From Polynucleobacter hirudinilacicola (lineage in GTDB: Bacteria > Pseudomonadota > Gammaproteobacteria > Burkholderiales > Burkholderiaceae), in assembly GCF_002192535.1 (NCBI RefSeq), contig NZ_NAIA01000003.1, positions 248,001 through 312,000 of the forward strand: a DNA stretch of 64,000 nucleotides, written 5' to 3'. Below the pieces are notes generated by a model. It did no database searches, was not told the origin of the DNA, and worked only from the letters and a program-made list of their open reading frames with translations. The position numbers and the translations under genes are program-made. Below are positions 1 through 8,571 of the stretch, piece after piece (within the stretch, counting starts at the first letter, position 1; the number at the start of each line of letters is the position of its first letter).

Positions 1-122
1 AGAAGTGTGGTCGCTGCTGGCATCACACCAAAGATGTCGGTAGTAATGCAGATCATCCTGAACTCTGTGGTCGCTGTATTAGCAATCTTTTTGGCGATGG
101 TGATCACCGCCTCTTTGCTTAA
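1..122 (+). CDS. ileS: Isoleucyl-tRNA synthetase, C-terminal fragment
   Basis: Only the last ~39 codons lie in the window; the gene begins upstream. In the frame starting at base 3 the peptide has two CxxC pairs (KCGRCW and LCGRC) separated by about 20 residues and ends at TAA 120-122. This is the C-terminal zinc-binding module of bacterial IleRS, which is needed for aminoacylation of tRNA-Ile. The following lspA begins 11 bases later, and ileS-lspA is a very common pair, which supports the call. Identification rests on the zinc motif and context, since the catalytic domains are not visible. Confidence 0.85.
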   Translation, partial: KCGRCWHHTKDVGSNADHPELCGRCISNLFGDGDHRLFA

Positions 123-133
123 TAGCTAAATTT

Positions 134-622
134 ATGAGCCTGGCATACCTACGCTATCTCGCAATTGCACTGATTACCTTGCTCTTGGATCAATTGAGTA
201 AATGGTCAGCATTAAGTAATTTGCAGCTGGGTGTACCAGAGCCAGTCCTTCCTTTTATGAATTGGCTCCTCCTGTTTAATCCTGGAGCAGCATTTTCTTT
301 TTTAGCGGAAGGCTCTGGTTGGCAACGCTGGTTCTTTACTATTATTGGCCTAGCAGCCTGCGTTTATATCCTCTGGCTGCTGCGCAAAAGTCTCAATGAC
401 AAAATGCTATGCGTATCGCTAAGCCTAATCCTAGGAGGTGCTCTTGGCAATGTTTTAGATCGCGTCATGTATGGAGCCGTCGTTGACTTTATTGATCTGT
501 ATTACTCAAGTTGGCATTGGCCCGCCTTCAATATTGCCGATAGCGCCATTTGCATTGGTGCTGGCCTCATCATTTGGGGCGAATTACGCAAGTCATTTGG
601 CAAATCCGCCCAATCCCATTAA
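134..622 (+). CDS. lspA: Lipoprotein signal peptidase (signal peptidase II)
   Basis: LspA is an inner-membrane aspartic protease that cleaves the signal peptide of prolipoproteins after lipid attachment to the +1 cysteine. The 162 residues match the family length and contain four hydrophobic segments. The conserved blocks are visible: FNPGAAFSF near residue 48, GNVLDR near 105, and the catalytic aspartates D118 (VVDF) and D136 (NIADS). It sits 11 bases after ileS and 9 bases before coaBC, so the three are probably cotranscribed. No clear Shine-Dalgarno sequence precedes the ATG, and translation may be coupled to ileS. Confidence 0.96.
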   Translation: MSLAYLRYLAIALITLLLDQLSKWSALSNLQLGVPEPVLPFMNWLLLFNPGAAFSFLAEGSGWQRWFFTIIGLAACVYILWLLRKSLNDKMLCVSLSLILGGALGNVLDRVMYGAVVDFIDLYYSSWHWPAFNIADSAICIGAGLIIWGELRKSFGKSAQSH

Positions 623-631
623 GCTGGCGCC

Positions 632-1843
632 ATGCAATCACTTATCAATAAGAAAATCGTTCTCGGAATCTCTGGCGGCATTGCCGCCTATAAGACCCCT
701 GAGCTTGCTCGTCAGTTGATGCAAGAAGGTGCTTCAGTACAAGTTGTCATGACTGAGGCTGCAACGCAATTCGTAACGCCTGTCACTATGCAAGCGCTCA
801 CGGGTAATCCGGTTTATACCAGTCAGTGGGATAGCAGCATTAGTAACAATATGGCCCATATCGAGCTGTCACGTGCTGCAGATGCTATTGTGATTGCACC
901 TGCCAGTGCTGACTTAATGGCCAAGCTATCTCTAGGGTTAGCTGATGATTTACTCAGTACTCTGTGTCTTGCAAGAGATTGCCCGCTTTTACTCGCACCC
1001 GCAATGAATAAACAAATGTGGGAACACGCTGCTACCCAACGCAGCGTACAGCGGCTAGAGCAAGATAAGGTTACCCTTCTTGGCCCAGCAAGCGGCTTTC
1101 AGGCTTGTGGAGAAGTTGGTATGGGCAGAATGCTTGAGCCATCTGAAATTGCTGAACAAGTGATCGCTTTCTTTCAGAAAAAAACTTTGCTTGGAAAGAA
1201 AGTTTTAATTACTGCAGGCCCAACCTTTGAAGCCATTGATCCAGTTCGCGGCATTACCAATCACAGTTCAGGCAAGATGGGATTTGCGATTGCACGCGCT
1301 GCAGTCGAAGCTGGTGCACAAGTACAGCTTATCGCCGGCCCTTGTGATTTAGCAACACCATTAGAGGCGACTGGAAAGATTGCGCGCACCAATGTCACCA
1401 GCGCCAAAGAAATGCATCTAGCGGTACTCAATGATGCTGATTACGACATCTTCTTTGCTGTTGCTGCAGTAGCCGATTGGGGTATTGCAAAGCCCTCAAA
1501 AGAAAAGATTAAGCGTCAAGGCAAAGATGCACCGAGCATTGAATTTATTGCTAATCCTGACATTCTGTTAGATGTGGCAAAGACCGTTAAGAACAAAGGT
1601 GGCAAACCCCATCCATATTGCGTTGGCTTTGCAGCCGAATCTACTGATCTCGAGGCGCATGCAGCCGAAAAGCGTCAGCGTAAAGGGATCCCAATGGTTG
1701 TGGGCAATATCGGTCACGAAACCTTTGGTAGCGACCTCAACCAATTACTGGTAGTTGATGAAAATGGCAGCAAGAAAATTGCCAAAGCTGAAAAGCTTCA
1801 GCTCGCACGTCAACTCATTGCGCTAGTTGCCAAGAAAATTTAA
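632..1843 (+). CDS. coaBC: Bifunctional phosphopantothenoylcysteine decarboxylase / phosphopantothenate-cysteine ligase
   Basis: This enzyme carries out two consecutive steps of coenzyme A synthesis: CTP-dependent joining of cysteine to 4'-phosphopantothenate (CoaB), then FMN-dependent decarboxylation (CoaC). The CoaC half (about residues 1-180) shows the flavodoxin-like start [10 protein letters not shown], catalytic H76 in MAHIELS, the PAMNKQMW substrate motif near 124 and C159 in GFQACGE. The CoaB half starts near residue 190 with [10 protein letters not shown] and the dimerisation strip [11 protein letters not shown]. 403 aa is normal. panB, another gene of the pathway, lies further along at about 20.2 kb. 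Confidence 0.96.
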   Translation: MQSLINKKIVLGISGGIAAYKTPELARQLMQEGASVQVVMTEAATQFVTPVTMQALTGNPVYTSQWDSSISNNMAHIELSRAADAIVIAPASADLMAKLSLGLADDLLSTLCLARDCPLLLAPAMNKQMWEHAATQRSVQRLEQDKVTLLGPASGFQACGEVGMGRMLEPSEIAEQVIAFFQKKTLLGKKVLITAGPTFEAIDPVRGITNHSSGKMGFAIARAAVEAGAQVQLIAGPCDLATPLEATGKIARTNVTSAKEMHLAVLNDADYDIFFAVAAVADWGIAKPSKEKIKRQGKDAPSIEFIANPDILLDVAKTVKNKGGKPHPYCVGFAAESTDLEAHAAEKRQRKGIPMVVGNIGHETFGSDLNQLLVVDENGSKKIAKAEKLQLARQLIALVAKKI

Positions 1844-1877
1844 ATCGTTTTTTACATCTCCCGCTTTAGGAAATCCC

Positions 1878-2327
1878 ATGCAATCCCTTCAAGTCAAAAT
1901 TCTCGATGAACGTATGCGCGACCAATTGCCAGCTTATGGCACGCCGGGTAGCGCAGGCTTAGATTTACGTGCGTGCATTGATGCAACCATTGAGATTGCA
2001 CCAGGCCAAACTGTTTTGGTACCAACCGGCCTAGCAATTTATGTGGAAGATCCCCGTTATGCCGCATTTATTCTGCCGCGTTCTGGTCTTGGGCATAAGC
2101 ATGGGATCGTGTTAGGAAACTTAGTTGGCTTAATTGATTCCGACTACCAAGGGCAACTGATGGTCAGTACTTGGAATCGTGGCTCAACCGCATTTAAGCT
2201 AGAACCAATGGAGCGCCTAGCCCAATTGGTGGTGATGCCAGTCCAGCAAGTAGAACTCAAAGTAGTTGAGGAATTTACTGAGAGTAGTCGTGGCGCTGGC
2301 GGATTTGGTAGCACTGGCAGAGCTTAA
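1878..2327 (+). CDS. dut: dUTP diphosphatase (dUTPase)
   Basis: Hydrolyses dUTP to dUMP and pyrophosphate, keeping uracil out of DNA and feeding thymidylate synthesis. All five trimeric dUTPase motifs are present in order: [35 protein letters not shown] and the C-terminal P-loop-like [11 protein letters not shown] start at the ATG at 1878 (149 aa, the family length), preceded by AGGA at 1868-1871. An in-frame ATG at 1827 would add 17 unrelated residues and overlap coaBC. The coaBC-dut order is common in proteobacteria. Confidence 0.95.
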   Translation: MQSLQVKILDERMRDQLPAYGTPGSAGLDLRACIDATIEIAPGQTVLVPTGLAIYVEDPRYAAFILPRSGLGHKHGIVLGNLVGLIDSDYQGQLMVSTWNRGSTAFKLEPMERLAQLVVMPVQQVELKVVEEFTESSRGAGGFGSTGRA

Positions 2328-2330
2328 ATT

Positions 2331-2876
2331 ATGAATCGCCGTAGCGCACTAATTTGTCTTTGCAGCATTGGCTTAGCCGGCCTTAGTCGCGGTGTATCAG
2401 CAAAAACAAATCTTTCATCTATTCCGATAAAACAGCATGAAATTGCTATGCGTGCAGCCATTGGCATGGGCTCACAAAACGCATCGTATCCGTTTGGGGC
2501 TGTCATCACCAACGCAAGTAGCGGGACAATACTCGCCAAAGGCTTTAATCAAACCTTTCAGAACCCTGTTCTTCATGGTGAGATGGTCTGCATTAACAAC
2601 TATGTCAGTCAAGAAGGTAATAAAAATTGGGGCGACTGCGTCCTCTACACTACTGGTGAGCCATGCCCTATGTGTATGAGCGCTCTTATTTGGGCGGGTA
2701 TTGGCGGCGTTGTCTATGGCAGCTCAGCAAAGTCCATTAAGCAAGCTGGTATTGATATTTTTACCTTTAGCGCAAAGGATATGAATCAGGGAAATAGCTT
2801 TAGTCAAACTCAATTATTAGGTGGCGTTCTTGAGCCAGAATGTAACGCCTTATTTATCAATCGTAAGCGATCATAA
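2331..2876 (+). CDS. Putative exported nucleoside/base deaminase (CDA fold)
   Basis: A zinc-dependent deaminase of the cytidine deaminase superfamily, in the guanine/tRNA-adenosine deaminase-like branch. The zinc ligands and proton shuttle are visible: HGE at residues 82-84 (H82, E84) and PCPMC at 111-115 (C112, C115). Residues 1-24 are odd for this family: an NRRSAL start, a hydrophobic core rich in L, I, C and G, then GVSA followed by KT. This looks like a Tat-type signal with an AxA-like cleavage site. It starts 3 bases after the dut stop, so it is probably cotranscribed with dut. The substrate cannot be assigned from the sequence. An alternative is a cytosolic enzyme with a hydrophobic N-terminus. 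Confidence 0.78.
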   Translation: MNRRSALICLCSIGLAGLSRGVSAKTNLSSIPIKQHEIAMRAAIGMGSQNASYPFGAVITNASSGTILAKGFNQTFQNPVLHGEMVCINNYVSQEGNKNWGDCVLYTTGEPCPMCMSALIWAGIGGVVYGSSAKSIKQAGIDIFTFSAKDMNQGNSFSQTQLLGGVLEPECNALFINRKRS

Positions 2877-2877
2877 A

Positions 2878-2923
2878 TACTCAAATATAAAAGCCACCCG
2901 AGGGTGGCTTTTATATTTGAGTA
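2878..2923. terminator. Bidirectional terminator: 22-bp perfect inverted repeat
   Basis: The arms 2878-2899 and 2902-2923 are perfect reverse complements separated by two bases (GA at 2900-2901). The GC-rich core is GCCACCC/GGGTGGC and the flanks are A/T-rich, so either strand gives a hairpin followed by a U-rich tail. It sits between the convergent deaminase (+) and the small Hc1-like gene (-). Confidence 0.85.
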
Positions 2924-2930
2924 GCTCTAC

Positions 2931-3164
2931 TTACTTGCGAATATGAGCTTTGCGTGCTGCATCTTGTGACATCCCAGCACCGGCGCCTTCTCGAGACTCT
3001 TTCTCAGCAGAAATTTCTTTACGACGCTCTTTACAAGAGCCTGCAATTTCCTGCAAGGCCTTACGAGCACGAGTAGCGGAAGCTTTAATTCCTTTACCTT
3101 CAAACTTTTCATGCTCAGCTTTATAAACCTCAAAAGCATCTAGCAATTTATCGTGATGGGACAT
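2931..3164 (-). CDS. Small basic/charged protein, Hc1 histone-H1-like
   Basis: A 77-residue highly charged protein with no membrane segment. Its central part (EGKGIKASATRARKAL, then a KERRKEISAEK stretch) resembles, from memory, the N-terminal helical region of bacterial histone-H1-like Hc1 proteins: a KG-x-K-A-x-x-TRxRKA helix followed by an RKE/EK helix. The long lysine/alanine tail of chlamydial Hc1 is missing. It starts 25 bases after the clpA stop on the same strand with a good SD (AAGGA), so it may be the last gene of the clpS-clpA unit. DNA binding is inferred only; it could be a small coiled-coil protein of another role. Confidence 0.6.
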   Translation of the reverse strand: MSHHDKLLDAFEVYKAEHEKFEGKGIKASATRARKALQEIAGSCKERRKEISAEKESREGAGAGMSQDAARKAHIRK

Positions 3165-3189
3165 GTTTTCCTTTTCTTATTATGTGAGT

Positions 3190-5497
3190 TTAAATTTCTT
3201 CTACAGGAACTACATCTGCTTTTGCAGTCTTTCCGGAGAGCGTGGGGGGCTCAAAGTTCAATTGCACCTTGCCATCAGCATCAATATCAACATCTACATG
3301 GCCACCCTGCGCCAACTTACCAAAGAGCAATTCATCAGCAAGCGCCTTGCGTACAGTATCTTGAATGATGCGCTGCATCGGACGAGCGCCCATTAATGGA
3401 TCAAATCCGTGTTTGGCCAAATGAGCACGCAATGCTGTACTGAATGTGGCGTCAACCTTCTTCTCATGCAACTGCTCTTCCAGCTGCATTAAGAACTTAT
3501 CAACCACCCGCATGATGATGGTTTCATCAAGAGCCTTAAAGGAAACGATAGCATCCAAACGGTTACGGAACTCTGGGGTGAAGAACTTCTTAATGTCCGC
3601 CATCTCATCACCAGACTCGCGTGCATTAGTAAAGCCGATGGTCGATTTCTGCATCGCCTCAGCGCCAGCGTTGGTAGTCATGATGATGATGACATTCCGG
3701 AAATCAGTCTTGCGACCGTTGTTGTCCGTTAAAGTGCCATGGTCCATTACCTGCAGGAGGATATTGAAAATATCCGGATGGGCTTTTTCAATCTCATCAA
3801 GCAAAAGCACGCAATGTGGCTTCTTGTTTACAGCCTCAGTCAGCAAACCACCCTGATCAAAGCCAACATATCCTGGAGGCGCGCCAATCAAACGGCTGAC
3901 CGCATGACGCTCCATATACTCTGACATATCAAAGCGAAGTAACTCAATGCCTAAGATATAGGCGAGCTGCTTTGCAACTTCAGTCTTACCAACACCTGTT
4001 GGGCCAGAGAATAAGAATGAACCAATGGGACGATCGATCTTGCCCAGGCCAGCACGTGTCATCTTAATGGCGCTAGCAAGTGCTTCGATTGCGGGATCTT
4101 GACCGAAGACAACACTCTTAATATCGCGATCCAAGGTTTGTAATTTGCTACGGTCATCGACAGTAACGGACTGCGGCGGTATGCGTGCAATCTTCGCAAC
4201 AATCTCTTCGATCTCTGGACGACCGATAGTTTTCTTCTGCTTAGACTTGGGCAAAATACGTTGAGCAGCACCAGCTTCATCAATCACATCGATTGCTTTA
4301 TCCGGTAAATGGCGATCGTTGATATAGCGCGCAGAAAGTTCTGCTGCAGCCACCAAGGCCCCGGCAGCATACTTCACACTATGATGCTCTTCAAAGCGAG
4401 ATTTGAGACCACGCAAGATTTGCACAGTCTGATCCACGGTTGGCTCAACGACATCCACTTTCTGAAAACGCCGCGACAAAGCGGCATCTTTTTCAAAAAT
4501 GCCACGATACTCGGTGAAGGTTGTTGCGCCAATGCACTTGAGCTGACCATTAGATAAAGCAGGTTTTAAAAGATTGCTAGCGTCTAATGTTCCGCCTGAT
4601 GCAGCACCAGCACCAATCAATGTATGAATCTCATCGATGAATAAAACACCATGGGCATGATCTTTCAGGGATTTAAGAACGCTCTTTAAGCGCTGCTCAA
4701 AGTCTCCGCGATATTTGGTACCAGCAAGTAAGGCGCCCATATCTAAGGAGTAGACAGTTGCATTAGCCAAGATGTCCGGTACGTCACCCTTTACGATACG
4801 CCAAGCCAAGCCCTCTGCAATGGCCGTTTTACCAACCCCAGCCTCACCAACCAACAGTGGGTTGTTCTTACGGCGCCGGCAAAGCACCTGAATAACGCGC
4901 TCTACTTCGCTTTCACGCCCAATGAGCGGATCAATCTTGCCTTGGCGAGCCAGTGCATTGAGATTTTGTGTGTACTGGTCCAGCGGACTCTCTTTACCAG
5001 ATGAGGCGGCCTCTTCTGTTTCCTGAGCGGCATCTGCAGGCTTTACATGCTCAGCTTGATCTTTACGAACGCCATGACTAATAAAGTTCACCACATCCAA
5101 TCGGGTCACACCTTGCTGCTGCCAAAAAATAGACTGCATGTGAATCTTTTTCGCCGAAGATGGCAACCAAGACATTTGCGCCAGTGACTTCTTTCTTACC
5201 ATTGGAGGTTGATTGCACATGCATGATTGCGCGTTGAATCACACGCTGAAATCCAAGCGTAGGCTGGGTATCAACCTCATCATTGCCCGGCACAACCGGA
5301 GTGTTGTCATTGATAAAGTTTTTCAACTGTGCACGCAGCTCGGCGATATTGACCGCGCAGGCCTTAAGAACTTCGACTGCGGTTGCATTGTCCAAGAGCG
5401 CGGCCAACAAATGTTCAACCGTAATAAACTCGTGTCGCGATGCCCTCGCGTCAACAAACGCCATATGCAAACTAACTTCTAATTCTTGGGCAATCAT
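3190..5497 (-). pseudogene. clpA: ATP-dependent Clp protease ATPase subunit ClpA, interrupted by a one-base frameshift
   Basis: ClpA is the AAA+ unfoldase that feeds substrates to ClpP, with ClpS as its N-degron adaptor. The coding sequence is split between two frames. The first frame (5497 down to about 5130) has the whole N-domain (start [10 protein letters not shown]) to HAVYFL. The second carries everything from QQQGVTRLDVVNFISHG to the end, with Walker A GEAGVGKT (D1), GPTGVGKT (D2) and the ClpP-docking IGF. The break is at a six-base run (plus strand A 5124-5129). Removing one base restores a continuous protein of about 768 aa, close to the family's ~760. The start ATG overlaps the clpS stop (ATGA), with SD GGAGG. 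The frameshift may be a sequencing homopolymer error, a real lesion, or a slippage site. Apart from it the gene looks intact. Confidence 0.9.
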
Positions 5498-5841
5498 GCT
5501 TCCTCCATAGTGCACTGTAGTGGGTGGCCCGCTTCACGCGAGAGTTCGATAACTTGATGCACCTTTGTGGCAGCAACATCGCGAGTAAATATCCCGCAAA
5601 CACCTTTGCCAACTAAATGAACTTGCAACATGATGCGTGTAGCAGTTTCATGATCCTTATTAAAATACTCCTGAATCACCATCACGACAAATTCCATTGG
5701 CGTGTAATCGTCATTTAATAGTAAAACTTTATACATTGAGGGCGCCTTAACCTTCTCGGCCTGCTTTTCGAGAAGAATGGTGTCCTCAATATAGGGATTC
5801 ATTGGTACGCCAGTAGTAGGGTTTTTTGGTGGACGGCTCAT
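5494..5841 (-). CDS. clpS: ATP-dependent Clp protease adaptor ClpS
   Basis: ClpS binds N-degron substrates and the ClpA N-domain and steers them to ClpAP. The family core is clear: a flexible N-terminal extension, then [18 protein letters not shown] and the [17 protein letters not shown] helix region. I choose the ATG at 5841 (115 aa, MSRPPKN) because a TAGAAT hexamer ends seven bases upstream, fitting a leaderless transcript. In-frame GTG 5859 and ATG 5850 are alternatives. The stop overlaps the clpA start by four bases, implying translational coupling. Confidence 0.94.
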   Translation of the reverse strand: MSRPPKNPTTGVPMNPYIEDTILLEKQAEKVKAPSMYKVLLLNDDYTPMEFVVMVIQEYFNKDHETATRIMLQVHLVGKGVCGIFTRDVAATKVHQVIELSREAGHPLQCTMEEA

Positions 5842-5848
5842 GAGAAAC

Positions 5849-5854
5849 ATTCTA
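5849..5854 (-). promoter_or_regulatory. Candidate -10 element for clpS (leaderless geometry)
   Basis: TAGAAT (5/6 to TATAAT) lies on the minus strand, seven bases before the chosen clpS ATG. The -35 is weak (TTAAAG, spacer about 16). If used, transcription would begin at or next to the start codon. Confidence 0.45.
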
Positions 5855-5988
5855 AACACAGATATTCAAACTTTAATTTACTAGGGTCTTGTTGCTAAAA
5901 ACCTGCAAAATTCCCCTGTTAAACCCATATTGGGGCATTTTTCAGTAAAAAAAGGGGTATTTACTAGGGGGTAAGTGAATATAACTCC

Positions 5989-6017
5989 TTGACACCCCTA
6001 CAAAAAGGGCAAACAAT
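5989..6017 (+). promoter_or_regulatory. Candidate sigma-70 promoter for the cold-shock gene
   Basis: A perfect TTGACA at 5989-5994 is followed after 17 bases by AACAAT at 6012-6017 (4/6). A start near 6024 would give an untranslated leader of about 100 bases, in line with cspA-type mRNAs, whose long leaders control stability and translation. The rest of 5860-6127 holds several G4/C4 tracts and no open gene. Confidence 0.5.
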
Positions 6018-6127
6018 CGGGGGGTAGGCTTCAAAAGAGGTTCTATTTAGGCGTGTTGTGGAGCGAGACTGATTAAAAAGTATTTACCCTCATCACGGTT
6101 GTTTTAAGTTTATGTAATGGAGTTCGC

Positions 6128-6331
6128 ATGGCGACCGGAATTGTTAAGTGGTTCAATGATGCAAAAGGTTTTGGCTTTATCAAACCTGATGATGGTGAAG
6201 AAGAGTTGTTCGCGCATTTCAGCGCAATTACTATGCCTGGGTTCAAAACCCTTAAGGAAAACCAAAAGGTAACGTTTGACATTACCCAAGGCCCTAAAGG
6301 CAAGCAAGCTACTAATATCCAAGCAGCTTAA
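6128..6331 (+). CDS. Cold-shock domain protein (CspA family)
   Basis: A 67-residue single cold-shock domain that binds single-stranded RNA/DNA and acts as an RNA chaperone. RNP1 (KGFGFI, residues 13-18) and RNP2 (LFAHFS, 27-32) are present, and length matches the family. The SD GGAG at 6119-6122 precedes the ATG. It appears monocistronic, with its own promoter candidate and long leader upstream and a strong terminator 20 bases downstream. Whether it is cold-induced or constitutive cannot be told from the protein. Confidence 0.95.
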   Translation: MATGIVKWFNDAKGFGFIKPDDGEEELFAHFSAITMPGFKTLKENQKVTFDITQGPKGKQATNIQAA

Positions 6332-6350
6332 TCTGCTTTAGATCATTACT

Positions 6351-6382
6351 AAAACCCAGGACTTGTTCCTGGGTTTTTTTTT
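6351..6382 (+). terminator. Intrinsic terminator after the cold-shock gene
   Basis: AAAACCCAGGA (6351-6361) pairs with TCCTGGGTTTT from 6367, with a five-base loop and a run of nine or more T. Classical rho-independent terminator. Confidence 0.92.
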
Positions 6383-6400
6383 GCCCGTAATTTACTCACT

Positions 6401-6406
6401 TAAAAT
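6401..6406 (+). promoter_or_regulatory. Candidate -10 element for the DUF192 gene (leaderless geometry)
   Basis: TAAAAT ends seven bases before the ATG at 6414. No good -35 at standard spacing; the upstream sequence is the T-run of the cold-shock terminator. Confidence 0.4.
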
Positions 6407-6413
6407 GCGCTAT

Positions 6414-6866
6414 ATGCACATATCAATCAATAATTTTCGCCATCTGATTCCTTGCGCCTTTTTAGTCAGCTCAAGCCTGGCCTTCGCGCAAGTAAATACT
6501 AGCTTGCCAACTGTTGAACTAAAGACTGGCATCTACCGTATTCAAGCGGAGGTAGCCGATACCCCAGAAAAAAGACAGATTGGTTTAATGAATCGCACCA
6601 GCATGCCAATGAATTCTGGAATGCTCTTTGTATTTGAAGAAAAGGCTGGGCACTGCTTTTGGATGTTTAACACCAAGATCCCTCTCTCGATTGCATTCAT
6701 TGCAGACGATGGCAAGATTGTGAATGTTGAAGAGATGCAAGCCGGGACAACGAATAACCACTGCCCTAAAGCTGCAGTGCGTTACGCGCTAGAGATGAAT
6801 AAGCAATGGTTTTCTGAGCGAGTCATTAGCCCTGGGTCTGTGATAAGTGGGCTACCCAAGAAATAG
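6414..6866 (+). CDS. DUF192 family exported protein
   Basis: A 150-residue protein with an N-terminal signal peptide (hydrophobic core to about residue 24, ending SLAFA before QVNT) and a DUF192 domain. Typical DUF192 features are visible: TPEKRQIGLMNRTSMP, GMLFVFE, CFWMFNTKIPLSIAFI and a late ALEMN motif. Function is unknown; family members are small periplasmic or secreted proteins. I use the ATG at 6414, which gives a clean signal peptide and lies seven bases after TAAAAT. ATG 6405 would add three residues. Starts further upstream would lie in the preceding terminator. Confidence 0.88.
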   Translation: MHISINNFRHLIPCAFLVSSSLAFAQVNTSLPTVELKTGIYRIQAEVADTPEKRQIGLMNRTSMPMNSGMLFVFEEKAGHCFWMFNTKIPLSIAFIADDGKIVNVEEMQAGTTNNHCPKAAVRYALEMNKQWFSERVISPGSVISGLPKK

Positions 6867-6890
6867 TAACCACATTCTCTATCGAGAAAT

Positions 6891-6916
6891 AAAAAACGCA
6901 GACCTTGGTCTGCGTT
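6891..6916 (-). terminator. Terminator of the argF-argG-ppnP unit
   Basis: AACGCAGACC (6895-6904) and GGTCTGCGTT (6907-6916) form a hairpin. The minus-strand tail is a run of T from the A-run 6891-6896. It may also stop the DUF192 transcript, though the plus-strand tail is T-poor. Confidence 0.8.
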
Positions 6917-6938
6917 GTACTTTGGTAAAGCGAACTAT

Positions 6939-7244
6939 TTATTCAAAGTGGCACACATAGTGCACTGGCTGTTCAGCTCTGATAATGAAGTAGCCACCCT
7001 TCTCTACTTCCCAGCTTTGACCGGCCTTGAACTCTTGCTCTGGAGTACCATTGATGCTCACAAACGCAGTGCCATCAACTACTTCCATTACTTCTCTAGT
7101 GCTGAGGTCAAAACGCAAGGTGCTTGGCAAAACAACGCCAACCGACTTGCGAACGCCATTGGGCAGAGTCACGGTGTGCGATACACACTTACCATCAAAA
7201 AATACATTGGCTTTTTTGCCTACTGAAACTTGATCAAATTGCAT
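6939..7244 (-). CDS. ppnP: Pyrimidine/purine nucleoside phosphorylase PpnP (DUF1255)
   Basis: A small one-domain cupin of 101 aa matching the PpnP/YaiE family (about 94 aa in E. coli). Recognisable blocks are SVGVVLPSTLRFDLSTREVMEVVDG, AGQSWEVEKGGYF and a VHYVCHF end. Family members phosphorolyse a broad range of nucleosides to base and pentose-1-phosphate. It follows argG by 30 bases on the same strand and is closed by a hairpin terminator, so it is probably the last gene of an argF-argG-ppnP transcript. A role in nucleoside salvage is the family role; the link with arginine genes is positional only. Confidence 0.9.
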   Translation of the reverse strand: MQFDQVSVGKKANVFFDGKCVSHTVTLPNGVRKSVGVVLPSTLRFDLSTREVMEVVDGTAFVSINGTPEQEFKAGQSWEVEKGGYFIIRAEQPVHYVCHFE

Positions 7245-7274
7245 CTTGGTTCTTTCTAATCTAGTTATTACAAA

Positions 7275-8507
7275 TTACTTCTTTACACGTTTCCGTTTTG
7301 CTATCTCAGCAATGCGCATACGCAAGGCATTGAGTTTGATAAACCCACCAGCATCAGCCTGGTTATAGGCGCCGCCATCGTCATCAAAGGTTGCGATGTT
7401 TTGATCAAACAAGGTATTTGCAGAGTCACGTGAGATTACAGATACAGAACCCTTATAGAGTTTTAAGCGTACAACGCCATTCACCATCTGCTGGGTATGG
7501 TCAATCAGAGTTTGCAAAGCAACACGCTCTGGTGCCCACCACAAGCCGTTGTAAATCAAGCTAGCGTAGCGTGGCATCAAGTCATCCTTTAAATGAGCCA
7601 CTTCGCGATCGAGCGTAATGCTTTCAATGCCACGGTGAGCTTTGAGAAGAATTGTGCCGCCTGGAGTCTCATAGCAACCACGGCTCTTCATGCCAACGAA
7701 ACGGTTTTCTACTAAATCAAGACGACCAATACCATGCATGCCGCCAATACGATTTAACTCAGCCAGCAACTCATGTGGCTTATAGGCTTTACCATTAATC
7801 GCAACAGGATCGCCGGCTTTAAATTCAATCTCAATAACTTCAGGGGTATCTGGAGCCTTTTCAGGAGAAATCGTCCAACGCCACATAGACTCTTCTGCCT
7901 CTGCGTTTGGATTTTCTAAATGGCGACCTTCGTAACTGATGTGCAAGAGATTGGCATCCATTGAGTATGGTGAGCCGCCCTGCTTATGCTTCATCTCAAC
8001 TGGGATGCCATGCTTTTCTGCGTATGCCATCAACTTCTCGCGTGAGAGGAGATCCCATTCGCGCCATGGTGCAATCACTTTAATTCCTGGCTCAAGAGCG
8101 TAGTAACCCAACTCAAAGCGTACCTGGTCATTACCTTTGCCAGTAGCACCATGGGATACAGCATCCGCCCCGGTCAAACGAGCAATTTCAATTTGACGCT
8201 TGGCAATTAATGGGCGAGCGATTGAAGTGCCTAAGAGGTATTCGCCTTCATAGATCGTATTGGCACGGAACATTGGAAATACAAAGTCGCGAACAAACTC
8301 TTCACGCAAGTCATCAATAAAAATATTTTCTGGCTTGATACCAAATTGCAAAGCTTTTGCACGTGCTGGCTCTAGTTCTTCACCCTGGCCGAGGTCAGCA
8401 GTAAAGGTGACGATCTCGCAACCATAAGTGTCTTGAAGCCATTTCAAGATCACACTTGTATCGAGTCCACCTGAATAGGCTAGTACGGCTTTTTTAATAT
8501 CAGACAT
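7275..8507 (-). CDS. argG: Argininosuccinate synthase
   Basis: ATP-dependent condensation of citrulline and aspartate to argininosuccinate, the penultimate step of arginine synthesis. The PP-loop AYSGGLDTS is at residues 9-17. Other family blocks visible are [44 protein letters not shown] and [18 protein letters not shown]. 410 aa is normal. It lies 64 bases downstream of argF on the same strand, so the two steps citrulline formation and use are encoded together. A short lysine/arginine-rich tail ends the protein. Confidence 0.97.
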   Translation of the reverse strand: MSDIKKAVLAYSGGLDTSVILKWLQDTYGCEIVTFTADLGQGEELEPARAKALQFGIKPENIFIDDLREEFVRDFVFPMFRANTIYEGEYLLGTSIARPLIAKRQIEIARLTGADAVSHGATGKGNDQVRFELGYYALEPGIKVIAPWREWDLLSREKLMAYAEKHGIPVEMKHKQGGSPYSMDANLLHISYEGRHLENPNAEAEESMWRWTISPEKAPDTPEVIEIEFKAGDPVAINGKAYKPHELLAELNRIGGMHGIGRLDLVENRFVGMKSRGCYETPGGTILLKAHRGIESITLDREVAHLKDDLMPRYASLIYNGLWWAPERVALQTLIDHTQQMVNGVVRLKLYKGSVSVISRDSANTLFDQNIATFDDDGGAYNQADAGGFIKLNALRMRIAEIAKRKRVKK

Positions 8508-8571
8508 GATGTTTTATTCAATCAAAAATTAATTAATAGACAACGAATACAAATTACTCAATATTTCCCTA

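Noticed and set aside
3446..3856. Plus-strand open frame of 136 codons inside clpA
   Set aside because: Antisense shadow of the ClpA D2 domain; serine/methionine-rich artefact.
5894..5930. Possible sigma-32 promoter for clpS (CCCCAATA on the minus strand near 5930)
   Set aside because: The -10-like box resembles that of grpE, but no CTTGAA occurs at the needed distance upstream, so I do not call it.
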